Part shown: positions 22,106 to 33,093 of the stretch, piece after piece
How positions within the stretch are numbered: position 1 is the first letter of the stretch
Layout of the letters: the number at the start of each line of letters is the position of its first letter
NCBI GenBank assembly: GCA_963922205.1
Contig: CAWUHX010000009.1
Coordinates: 1,674,001-1,738,000, forward strand
DNA length: 64,000 nt
Origin: Romanomermis culicivorax
Taxonomy: Eukaryota; Nematoda; Enoplea; Mermithida; Mermithidae
Reading direction: 5' to 3'
Program-made: the position numbers and the translations under genes
Notes under the pieces: model-generated
Seen by the model: the letters and a program-made list of their open reading frames with translations, nothing else
The model's database searches: none
What the model was told of the DNA's origin: nothing

Positions 22106-24249
22106 CTGAAAGTAGTACTTTTTGAAATTTATGAAATTTAAAAATATTTTACAGGCTATATTGATGTTATATGACCAATTTGGAAATTTGAAATGATACT
22201 ACCGAAGAATCATTTCTGTAAAACGTTTCCGATAGTGCTTCTTGTAGCAGTCGAGACAATAAAAAAATAAAGCAGGCAGCTGAAGAAACAATCGCTAATT
22301 GTTATGAATGAGGCGAAAACTCGGGTAAAAGTGTGCAATCGCCTTTTCAGTACAAAAAAATCCTCATTACTATATGGAAAAATCGTTTATCCAAACGCCG
22401 AAGTAAAGAAGTTTTATGCATACGCAAAAGGCACATGTGGCATTATAGCTTAATACATATCTTGTATATGTAGCATATGGTTAGCACAGCTTACTATACA
22501 TAATATAGCACCAATATCAGATATAGAGCCTCTGTTCGTGGAAAGAAAGGTATCATATCGATCCGAAATGAGCATGAGTTGCACTTGGACTCGACAAGAA
22601 GCTTTGCCGTCCAAACGTGCTGCAAAAACTAGGCTTACATGTTTCTTTGGCTCTCTCTTTCCGTGTCTGTCCTCCACTGCTAAGGGCTTTTTGTACATAC
22701 GGCTGATTCCTTTTTACCATGCATGTATTTGTGTGCTATACGCCATCTCATATTTTTCGCTGGATCCATGAATGTCTACCGCTTTCCTCTATACATTTCC
22801 AGACTTGAGCTTTTTCTCCCTTCCGCAATCTACCATCTGTGTATACTGGAATGAATCAAACTTGAGCTCATTGTTTAGTATGTATATGTGTGTGTGTGCT
22901 GGCTTTCCATGTCCGCGTTGTTCTGGCTCGTTCGCATAACTAGGAGTTGAAACGTTACCCTGTTGATAAATTGTCTTCTTGTCCTGCATATGGCTTCCAT
23001 AATCGAGAATAGTCGGGATGAGTGGGTTGAGGAAGGAAGCACTTAGGAGTGGGTGTATGAACACAGATGCGGCTCGAAATTATTTTCTGGTCGGCTGTGT
23101 CATTTGGCCTTTGATCATATTTGCAACGCATTTCATGAGGACTGGTCTGCTTGAACTTTAATACTGACTTGTATCAAGTTTTTCCAACATTTTGTTTTGC
23201 CAAGGATGATTGATCAATTTCACGTTATTGCCAGTAACCTCGGAAATATTCTTCCTATAGTCAGTTTTTTTTAAATGATTGTAGCGCAAAAATGCTGAAA
23301 GTAAGTACGCATGCAGAATGAACTTTATCAGGCTATATACCGATTCTTGTTTGAATCATTGGCTGGACGGCCTTAAAGCTGAAAACATAAACTTTCAGAC
23401 AATTCCAAAACAGGCTTCCTTTGAATTCACATAATGAAACAATTTTGATCATTTTTGGAATTGCTTGCTTGCTCTACAAACTCATTCCAGAATTTTTAGG
23501 AGGCCTCCATAATTTTTTTCGTACACCACTTACTTTGAAGATCCTCAAAATCTTTGTTGGTTTGTTTTGCAATTTTTTGAGATAATGCAGATAGAGATAT
23601 GGTGCTGGAATGAAGTCAGCGGTTACAACCCAAACGGATGTTTTTATTATAGCCCATCTAATTCTAAATGACAACTTTTTATGGAGTGGAAAACTTTGTA
23701 CTGTAGCAAAACGCTGAATTTATCCGCGAAAGTGGGAAGACCGAAATCATAGAAAAAAATCGTGCTTATCAAATGTTGGTTTGGACGGTACTGTTTCGAC
23801 AAATTTTGACCAATATAATTTCCAGCTATTCTGCTTGCCGCTCACTGATGAGAAAATTTTTTCATCGGTTACAGTAATAAGTTTACCTGTCTTTTTGTAT
23901 TGAGCTTCACTTATGGGATCGCTCCATCAATCATTTCAAAATAAAAAGAGTATAGTACTAAGGAACTTTTACCAGGTTGAATTTCTGACCCTTCGGTCTG
24001 AAGTCCTCCAAAATTCTTTGCAGAAACAGCAAGCGCTTTTACTTAAATTATTGAGTACATTTTCCAGGGTTGACCAACTCAGACGAAATCAGCGAAAACA
24101 GGAATTGCTTCCACGATCCCATTGACTAATATATTATTTTACTTGTCCTGCAACATGTTGGGGAATACATTGTGAACAAAAATACTTGAAAAGAAATTGT
24201 TACTGCTGCATTCTGTCCAATATGACTGTTGAGCCATATTAAGATCATC
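22106..24249. other. Repeat fragments, no convincing gene
   Basis: About 23257-23325 (TATAGTCAGTTTTTTTTAAA, then GAAAGTAAGTACGCATGCAG) is the left end of the long-form MITE seen at 59879. The stretch 23690-23760 shares GTACTGTAG and AATCATAGAAA words with 19655-19715. A plus-strand open frame at 23913-24125 has a Leu/Gln-rich segment but no supporting context. Confidence 0.45.
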
Positions 24250-24498
24250 TATAGTCTGTTTTTTATAAAATGCTTCCAAATAGAAAAGTGACACAGATCA
24301 GTACTGTCGTCAAAATCGTTTTCATAAAGCTCTTATCGTAAAATTTTTCACTCAAAAAATTGTTAAACATGAGGTCAGTATGCTCACGAATTTCCAGCTC
24401 TATACGATATTTTGTTTATCAGAAAATCGTGAAAATCTGACATACTACTTGCTTCCCACTTTCATTATTTAGAAGCATTTCAAGAAAAACAGATTATA
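24250..24498. mobile_element. TATAGTCTG MITE, short form
   Basis: Left end CTATAGTCTGTTTTTTATAA, right end AAGAAAAACAGATTATAG. The interior (GTGACACAGATCAGTACTG, TCGTCAAAATCG) is nearly collinear with the copy at 51702-51949, about 250 bp in both. Confidence 0.8.
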
Positions 24499-25064
24499 GT
24501 GTAGGATTATAGGCTTGAGATTTTGCAACAAAATCTCATATCGCAATAAAAAAATTTAACAGTTTAGTCCCATTTATCCATTGTGTTAAAAAAATTTTAC
24601 GTGCGTTTTGTAATACTGGTCGAGTAATTTTCATACGCATGTGCTGAACGATAGAATTAATGTATTTAATGTTCCTCAAGCACTAAAGCTGATACAGACA
24701 CAAGAAAGGGGAGTTTGACCAGGCTCTCCGATACCTGTAAAATATCTTTATAGTTAGATTCACAAATGCATTCGAAGATTTTTACAAATTCAGTTTTCTA
24801 TAAAAAAAGATTATGATTAATTATTTATAGTGCTATTCGATCGTCGGAGATCATGTGATACTTGGCTGTTATTTCCAATTTTCATGCAAATTTTATCGTT
24901 CTGCGCGGAAGAAAATTAATGTGTGGCACTAAACTTTGGGCTATCAAACACATTATATGTTGTATTATTTTAGAATTTTCACCAATGTCAGGTTCCGTAG
25001 GATTTGAGCGTAAATGCTTCTTATTGGTCAACAATTTCCACGTGTTAATTGAGCTCGTTTAAAT

Positions 25065-25280
25065 TGAAAAAAACAAAAATCTATTATGCCATCAAAATCG
25101 CGAACACAAAACTTTCGTTGCAGGATTTTAGATTCAAAAAACTGTTGAAGATTAATTGAATAAGCTCACAACTTTTCAGTCTCACGTGACGAATGGAATA
25201 ACAGAAAATTGTTAAAATTTATAATAGTACTTGCTTTCCACTATCATAATTTAGAAGCATTTCAAGAAAAACAGAGTGTA
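25065..25280. mobile_element. TATAGTCTG MITE, degenerate copy
   Basis: The right half is clear (AGTACTTGCTTTCCACT, TTTAGAAGCATTTCAAG, AAAAACAGAGTGTA). The left end has lost the TATAGTCTG word and is placed by weak similarity only. Confidence 0.5.
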
Positions 25281-25985
25281 CACTCCAATCTTATTGAAAT
25301 GATCGATGCAGCGAGATGCAAACTTTTATCGATAATTATGGAAGGCTCATTGACTAATCAATAAATTTTTCTTTCTTAATACAGGGTCTTCGATGATCAC
25401 TCTTTGCAATCATTTCAAGATTATCGAAGTAATTTGCTGATCTCTAGTAAGGCTGTGTTTGCCGAAGCTCCACTCGCTGCATCGATCATTCCAAGATGAG
25501 TGGAGTTTAGTAGATTAGTGTCAATGTGAAACCTGGCTCCGTAGATCATCCCAAGTGAGAAAGTCAGATCAGAAATTGTACTCGAAAAAATTGATTACTG
25601 ATATCAGTTGTGCAGAAGTAAGTACACTATTTTTATTTACTCCACGTAGAAAATTTGACTCAAAGTTACTCGAAGATTAAACATTTTCCAGAAAAGGCAC
25701 GCCAAGTTTGAGTGAATACTTCTGCTCTCTGTGCAAACTGACCACACTTTTTTGAATCATCGAAGGTCAGATTTTACGTTTGAGAGGAAGTGTCGTAAAT
25801 GTAGATACCGCTCAATTAAGCTCGATGTAGCGTTACTTGTATATCTGCCTCCGCCCTATAATTCGAAAAGTTGATTAGGTTGATGTTTAGAATTTTTAAT
25901 CCTCCTCAATTTTACGAGTTCTCGGTACCGCGTGTATATTATATAATAAATAGGTATTGGGGCTCGCGATGCTCGCATTAAAGAG
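25281..25985. other. No gene seen
   Basis: Holds a few short inverted words (CGATGCAGCGAG near 25301 and CTCGCTGCATCGATCATTCC near 25471), the possible ends of a small about 200 bp inverted-repeat element. No coding sequence recognised. Confidence 0.4.
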
Positions 25986-25994
25986 TCATATTAT

Positions 25995-26056
25995 ATATAT
26001 ATATCATATCTTATGTTATAACATATCTTATGTTATAACATATCTTATGTTATAAC
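25995..26056 (+). repeat. Minisatellite TTATGTTATAACATATC, left part
   Basis: About three units of a 17-18 bp repeat whose unit is itself partly palindromic (GTTATAAC). It continues on the far side of the hAT-like element at 27640-27915. Confidence 0.75.
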
Positions 26057-27639
26057 TAGGGTTGTCCCGGGGCAGAAATTTTAGCCGGGGCCGGGGCCGG
26101 GGCAGACATATAACATATTAACATATACGTCACTAGTGGTATCATACTTCATGTATCACATCGAAAAAATTTTAAGGTGATTCTTTTTCTTTTTATTTCA
26201 TGCCAGCTATGATACAGCATTGATTGATAGGTTAGATAGGGTCTGATGCAGACAAAAAAATTAAATTTTTAAGATAATTGTCATTACTAAAAATTAGGAA
26301 ACTCATTCTTTTCCCGAAGAAACTGCATTGCATACATGAACTTGTATCGATTCATCTGCAGGGTTTTTTAGCATGGTGCTATCGATCGTAATCACCGTTT
26401 ATTAGCATAGGTAATCGTAATAATAAACAGTCTATTCTGATCAATGAAACCACGAGAATTAAGGTTGCAAAAAATTCAGCAGCAGCTTTCAATCTTTTAG
26501 TCGAAAATTTTTCAAATTTCAATGTTCTAGAATGCAGGAAAATGTATCTTTCTCAACATGTTCAATACAAAAATTATGCACGCACCCAATAGTTTAGATT
26601 CCCCAAACAGATGAAATACATCTGTCATTTTTCTGCTGTGATGATGTTTGAATCATATTTCAAATGGGAAGTTTATGTTCACAAAACAGTAAAATATTCA
26701 AACACTGCAAAAGGATCGAGAAAAATCTTGATTTTTTTCGACTATGTCAAGAAACAATACAAGATTGAACATCATCCACGAGATAGGACGACATTTTTCA
26801 ACCGTGAACCAGAACCAACATTCAAAATTATAAACCATTTGAATCCGGCGCAAAGCGCCGGAAAATTTTCAGGAGTTTTTGTTTTAAAATGCATGAAAAT
26901 GTCTTTCCAGACAGGAAATCCTATGACGTAATCAAAAGAATCGTCAGGCTTTAGGTTGCACTGTGTATCAAAAAATCTGTACAGTAGGGATCCGTGCCAG
27001 CCCAAAAAAACTCCGTCTGGTACGGAAAAAACCCTGACTGGAGGGGAGAAACTTTTGAAAAATGCTCGAGAAGAAAGTTGGAGATATCAACAAATTGTGG
27101 TGAAAAATCAAAAATCACCATTTTCCCAAATAACAACTTTGTCAAAATCTTCATTCTCTTTGTCACTTTTGCATAGTGAATGACTGTGGCGCGAATGTGA
27201 ATTCGCTTCAGCTCTAACTTCTTGGACACTACTTAGGTAATTTGAAAACATGTTTTGACATGTATGCTGAAGTTTAGGCAAATCAGTAATAATGAAGCTA
27301 ATATAATTGTACGTTTTCTGAAAAAATCAATTGAAGTTGAAGTGCAGTTCCGGATATAATGAAAACTTTTAAACTTTTATCCAAATAGAACATGAATTTA
27401 GTGATTCCTAAAAGTATTACTGTAAAACTAACTACTGAATATTTACTTGTCACAGTCTAAACTTCAATTTTATTATAAATCGAGCTTGTTATACTATCAA
27501 AAATACTAATTTTTTGTAGTCTTGCCCCGAACCGGGGCAACCCTTGCCCCGAACCGGGGCAGCCCTTGCCCCGGCCCGGGGCCGGGCAGCTGCCCCGATG
27601 CAGGGGCCGGGGCCGGGGCCGGGGCTTGGGACAACCCTA
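26057..27639. mobile_element. hAT-like DNA transposon, 1583 bp, GC-rich subterminal repeats
   Basis: Ends are TAGGGTTGTCCC at 26057 and GGGACAACCCTA at 27639, flanked on both sides by GTTATAAC (26049-26056 and 27640-27647). This fits an 8 bp target duplication and the hAT consensus end. Because GTTATAAC is also the array unit, the duplication could partly reflect the target. GGGGCCGGGGC repeats lie just inside both ends, with CCCCGAACCGGGGCAACCC units at the right. The interior is AT-rich with no recognisable transposase, so it is non-autonomous. Confidence 0.75.
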
Positions 27640-27915
27640 GTTATAACATATCTCATGTTATAACATATCTTATGTTATAACATATCCCACGTTATAACTT
27701 ATCTCATGTTATAATATATCGCATGTTAAAACATATCCCATGTTATAACATTAACCACATTGTAGCATAACCGACATTATAACACGTTCCGTGTTATTTC
27801 ATATCCTACGTTATTACGTATCTCATGTTATAACATACACTATGTTGTGAAACATCTCATTTTATAACATACACTGTGTGATAACATACCCTGTGTAATA
27901 ACATTGCTCCTGATG
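27640..27915 (+). repeat. Minisatellite TTATGTTATAACATATC, right part, decaying outward
   Basis: About 14 units. Identity falls with distance from the insertion, from near-perfect CATGTTATAACATATC to variants such as CCGTGTTATTTCATATCC. Confidence 0.75.
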
Positions 27916-28492
27916 TTATAATATTTTTCCACAATTGAGTATTTTTTCAGTTTTTCTTCTTTTTCTCCCCTTTTCTCTTTTGCTTATTTCACTTTTCTTA
28001 GTTTTTCCGTCTCGTATTTTTATGTAATATATTTTTTCGCTTTGTTTTCATTTTCTTATGTTTTTTCTCGTTTATTCTTTTATGTCACATTCGTTTGTTC
28101 ATTCTCTCATTACTCATATTTTTAGGTCTTTTTATTCAGTCGCTCAAGTGGGACCTCTAATCCATTTAAAAAAGCACTTTTTGAGTAGATAAACGACGAA
28201 ATAAATACTCGTTCGAGTTGTTAGTAAAAAGATGGGGTGTTCAAATCTTTCATACAAAAGTTGAGAGAGACACAAAAATCGCAAATATTTCACCTTTGAA
28301 TCAAATCGCTTCATTTTGTTATTTTCGAATTCATCTTGAATTTCTAACTCAGATTCAGAATGACACACGCAGTTTCTTGTCAACTTTTGAAATAAAGCTG
28401 CTTGCTTAATATTTTTTTCATGCTGACAAACAATTCAAAATTCGCGTTCATTGCAGACCAGGGAACGTTGGCCCGAAAAAATCAGTTTTTCC

Positions 28493-28632
28493 AAATGCAC
28501 TCTAATGTCCCTGCGCTCTAATCCTGCGCTGACCCTGCACTCTAATGTCCCTGCGCTCTAATCCTGCGCTCTTATGACCCTGCGCTCTAATGTCCCTGTG
28601 CTCTATTGTCATGCGCTCTAATGTCCGGCCAC
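28493..28632 (+). repeat. Solo array, unit like CTGCGCTCTAATGTCC
   Basis: Roughly eight units of a 14-17 bp repeat (inverse GGACATTAGAGCGCAG). No opposing arm was found in the window, so this is a solo arm, a broken element, or an element whose other arm has decayed. Confidence 0.7.
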
Positions 28633-31600
28633 TCTGAAAGTCATATGAAAAGACGTAGAAGTTCTATTGTAAACAACCTTTTCACGAAGAAATAATGAAA
28701 AGAACCGGTTGTTGACCATGTACCGAAAGCATACAGGAGCTCGGACTGAAACCTACAACCATCTTTTCCATCGCCTTAAAGCCAAGCTCGGATTTAAAAT
28801 ATGATCATTTTTAATATAACAGGAAGTGTTCAGATAAATTTTGGGATCGATTTTATTTTCCTTTTATTGCAAAGCCTAATTCAGAAGTGAAAAATCCTAG
28901 GATTTTTGTCGCCGAGTAAACAGTAATTATGAGGACTGTTTGAGTACGGTAATAGTTGATAACTATGAATTTCAATGGTGCTTGGATAGCATCAAGTTTT
29001 TTTGTTCTGTTTTCGTACCCGAAAGATCCTCTGGCTGGGATCATTAGCAACTTTTGAGAATTTCTCAAGTATTCGAATATTAACAATGTGTTACAGTACA
29101 ACGTAAGCTTCATAATTCTGAATGAACAATGGGAACATCAAATCGCTTCTTTCCTCAGATTAAAATTAAACATCAGTTTCTCGATCAAATGCGTGGAATA
29201 CAATATGGGATGTGTGTAGAACTCAAAACCAACCTTTTGCATATTTGACCTAATGTCTTTCCAAACTGTCTTTTTATTGTTTTTTTACGATCCATTTTCG
29301 CTATTCTTCAATTTAATTTTTTTTATTTTGCCCAAGGTCGTTTAGGCATCCGTTCGTCGCCCTTCTCTCTCTCTCTCTCTCTTTCTTCTCTCTCTGAAAT
29401 TGTGTAGGATCAATCATCAAGTGTATGAACTGATTCCTTCTCCCTGAATCCAGTAAAAATGAGCCGCCCCGCAGTCGCTAAAGTTTTGGGCGTGTTTTAC
29501 TACAACTATACTATACGTTGTATGTCTCGTGCAGTTGGCTGTATGAAGCTAGATTTCAGATGGCTATAAAATTTCCTCGTAAAACGGATCAAAAGGTATG
29601 CATAGCATAGCTGAAGCATTAGCCTAGCAGCAGCCTAGAATAGTTCGTTTTTCAACGCTACCCGCACACTGTTATAGTTCATTTCTGCACTTACAGTGCG
29701 AATGTGTTTTCATTGATCATAACTGGAGAATATACGAACATTTTTTCTTGCCTATAAATATCGAAAATTATTGATTTCCATGCGCACAACGCCGTTTATC
29801 AACATCATTTTTTCTCGTTTTTCCTCCATTTCTTTGTTTTTGATTGATATTCAAATTAAGACGGCGTGGATCTGCCTATGGCTAAACGTGTCTGTCTGCG
29901 TGATCGGACTCAATTTTTTTAACACCGGCGCAGGCTTTTGTTGATCTCTATGGATTTGATGCGATTTTTAGATTCGTGTGTGTTTTTTCAAGGTTTTATA
30001 CATACAATCGTATCTTTTTGTATCTTTCGGTGCTAGAATATCATCTGTCCGTAAAAAATTGTTTCGAAAGATGCGGTTGTATGATTAGAATGTTTCATCT
30101 CGAAACATGCGGTCAAAAAACACTTGAAGAAATTTCACTACATTTTTTCAAGTCAGAGACATATTGAGATGCGGAATTCTGGAAACGAAATTCCAAAAAG
30201 TTTTCACTGAGTCAGAGTTTCAAGTAGCTTTTACACTTCGGCTGACTAATCCAAGTAGGACAATTTTTCAACAAAAATATTCTTTATATGCGTTGTAATA
30301 AACTGCTTCAAATATACTTGTTGACATACGTATAACATCAGTGCATCAGTGTGCAGATGTAGAGTCACCATACCAAGGTAGTAAATTCATTCGATATGCA
30401 ATTTTATTTGTCCGACAAGTTGCTTGTCATAGAATACATCTTTATGCGAAATTACGGCAAAAAGACTATGTTTAACTATCGAAATCAGTAAATGTCGGAA
30501 TAATTGATTCTGAAAGCTCGACATGGCACCTCTGATCAATCAAGCTTTCATCTAAAAATTGTCAGCCAGTCAGATTTTACAGTAGTCAAAATCGGTAATT
30601 TTACGTCTGCAAAATCACGTTCATTGTGCCACTCTCATAGCAGAGTGCAGCTCATGGACGAATGTCGAAAAATTGTTTATCTAGATTTTGTAAGTGGAGA
30701 TGTTGAACATATGATTTCTTCAAATTTCTATATCAAAACGCAACAAATAAATCAAAATTAAAGAAAGATCGATTTTGATAAGTGTGACTTTTATACCGAC
30801 GGTTGCAGCACTCTTTGCAATAATCTTTAGGTACAGATTAGATGTTTTGGGTTATTGTTTACAAAAAACTTCATTTTTAGTTCTTCCGAGAGATGTTGAG
30901 ATGGGTAACTTTTCTGGACCATAATGCCGTAGAATGATTACCGATCTATGTTCATTTGTACTGTATCATTGAATCAGATTTGTGATAAAATTAGTATCTT
31001 TTCATTTTAGTGCAACTCAGCACAACTCTATAGCCTGACCGATATAGAATAAATTCTTCAGGTTATAATTAAATAACTTATTCTGCATATATGCTATAAA
31101 TTATTAGCACATTCTAAATTTTTAGCCAAGCAGGCTTGGATAGAATCGAATTTTTCATCAACTTTTACTGCACTCCTACCATTCTTCATTCAAAATTTTA
31201 AAGATACGAGTAAAAAACTTTCCTTGTTACAGTATACCTCGATAATGCTTGACAATCTCAAGGTTTAAATCATTGATTGAATTTATCAGAAAAATTATTT
31301 TTTCCATTGCTAATAAATTGCAAATAAAATCATTGATCTAGCTTGAAAGGCTAATATCTGAAAGTTCACCTTCCTGAGTATACCTGCTTCTGTCACTTGT
31401 CTACAACCTTTCACGGAAAACTAAAGTTAAAGTGTTACAGTATCGTCATTCACGACGATTTTGGCTTTGACTTGAGACTAATTTTTCTGTTATGTTCAGT
31501 CTCAATGCTATGCTTAGTAATGCCCGTGACAATATTCAATGCACTTTGATGTAGTTTTTTTCATTTGAAGACACGTCAAGTTCAACAATCAGCACAAAAA

Positions 31601-32108
31601 TTTTAATGGTCTTATTCTATCCTTTTTTGTTAGAGCAGGTTTGGCAGTCGGAAACTTATCACAGGTTGGAAAATCATTACTACGATCTCAGAGCCATTGT
31701 AAGAAATCGTTATGAAAGGTCATACTCACATACATACATAAAAAGTCTCTCAAATATTTATCCCTCTATTTTGAACAGAACTTCGATTGCGTATGTCATT
31801 TCGAGATAGTTAGACGATAGTATTAGCACTTTGATTTAAATGAAATCATGTCGAAATTTGGGCAAAAAGCTGCACAAATCAACAGTGAAGACGAAATACG
31901 GCAAAAATTAATATCCTCACGAAAAAATAAATCGATGAATATAAAGTGTTTTTCATTCTGCCAATCGGAAAGTGCATTGAGCGCCAAAGAAACCCATCCC
32001 ACCATTTTCATAATTTTTTCCCTTTTTCCATTGAGCCCCTTGATTTGGATGCTAAAGTCGCATTAGACAGCATTTCCAGTGACGTCGAAATTTGGTTTCC
32101 TGTTCGGT
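28633..32108. other. Long stretch without a recognisable gene
   Basis: AT-rich sequence. A CT microsatellite lies at about 29366-29395. Open frames up to about 85 codons occur on both strands but lack family features or a splice context. Probably intergenic or intronic DNA. Confidence 0.5.
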
Positions 32109-32109
32109 G

Positions 32110-33093
32110 GATTGTGTGCCGGTTGGCCGAACGTACCGTTTGGCCGAATGTACCTGTTGGCCGAACGTACCTGTTGGCCGAACGTACCGTTTGGCCGAAT
32201 AGTGATGTAAATTCCCGTTTGGCCGAGCCTATGCTATGTTTCTCGTAATGTTAAAAAAGTACTATTTGGCCGACCGTATCTGTTGGCCGAACGTACCTGT
32301 TGGCCGAACATATTGTTTGGCCGAATAGTGATATAAATTCCCTTTTGGCCGAATCTACGGTATATTTCTCGTAATGATAAAAAAGTACCGTTTGGCCGGA
32401 TGTACCGCTTGACCGAATAATGATATAAATTCTTCCTTAGCCGAACATATTGTGTTCCTATAGTTGTTTAGTATGTGTCATCTTCATTTGGAAGGTATGT
32501 AATCAACCGATAACCTGCAATACACAATAAAAATTGTTTTGTTGAAGTCGATTGAAATTATTGCATTCAAAATTATTATTGCATTCAAAATAATCATAAT
32601 TTGAGCCATCGTGCAAGTGAACACTTTTTTTTGAATAGGAAAAAAATGATTCAGAATAGCCTGACTTTCACAAACTAATAACGTAGATCTTCTAAATTTC
32701 GTTAAAATAAATTTAGCTTCACCAAAATCTTCCATTTTAAAGATAAAAATATACTTCAGCAGGATAAAAAACAAACGAATCTCTTATACTCAGATACTTT
32801 GCATTGTGTAAATTAGAAATCGATTGACACTGTGTAAAATAGTGGGAAATAACGAAAGTGTGTAAGGGGAAAAGAAAATTTCAAGGCGTTCCGTCCAACA
32901 GATAGGTTCGGCCAAACGGTACATTCGGCCAATCGGTTCACAACAAATTTTTCAACACCTTTCGGCCAACCGGTACGTTCGGCTTACTGGGAAGTTTATA
33001 AAAATTCATATATCGTTATTCGGCCAAACGGTACGTTCGGCCACCTGGTACATTCGGCCAAATGGTACATTCGGCCAATCGGCACACAACCGT
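32110..33093. mobile_element. Array-ended element, unit like TTCGGCCAAACGGTAC
   Basis: The left end reads ATTGTGTGCCGGTTGGCCG and the right end CGGCCAATCGGCACACAA, so true terminal inverted repeats lead into the arms (32110-32450 and 32896-33093). Flanks GTTCGGTG and GTTCAGTG, seven of eight identical, are a candidate target duplication. The left arm also shows a longer-period repeat of about 140-150 bp: TTTGGCCGAATAGTGAT, then TTTCTCGTAATG, then AAAAAAGTAC, recurring. The interior carries a decayed ORF on the minus strand. Confidence 0.8.
32560..32745 (-). pseudogene. Decayed ORF shared with the element at 48 kb
   Basis: The translation shows FGEAKFILTKFRRSTLLVCE followed by a HFFPIQKK segment. 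It aligns with FEEARFILSLHGQMLIFVCE and HFYLLKKK in the element at 48049-49297. The shared pattern is E-A-[KR]-F-I-L, then V-C-E-S, then H-F and a Lys cluster. It may be the N-terminal FLYWCH-type part of a MULE transposase, which is inference from weak resemblance. No downstream catalytic domain remains. Confidence 0.45.

Noticed and set aside
23913..24125. Leu/Gln-rich frame as an upstream RIM-BP coiled-coil exon
   Set aside because: Acceptor and donor positions do not give a phase-compatible exon, the frame ends in a stop, and it is 13 kb from the nearest supported exon.
26611..26931. hAT transposase remnant inside the 26-27.6 kb element
   Set aside because: The 106-codon frame lacks hAT dimerisation or catalytic motifs.
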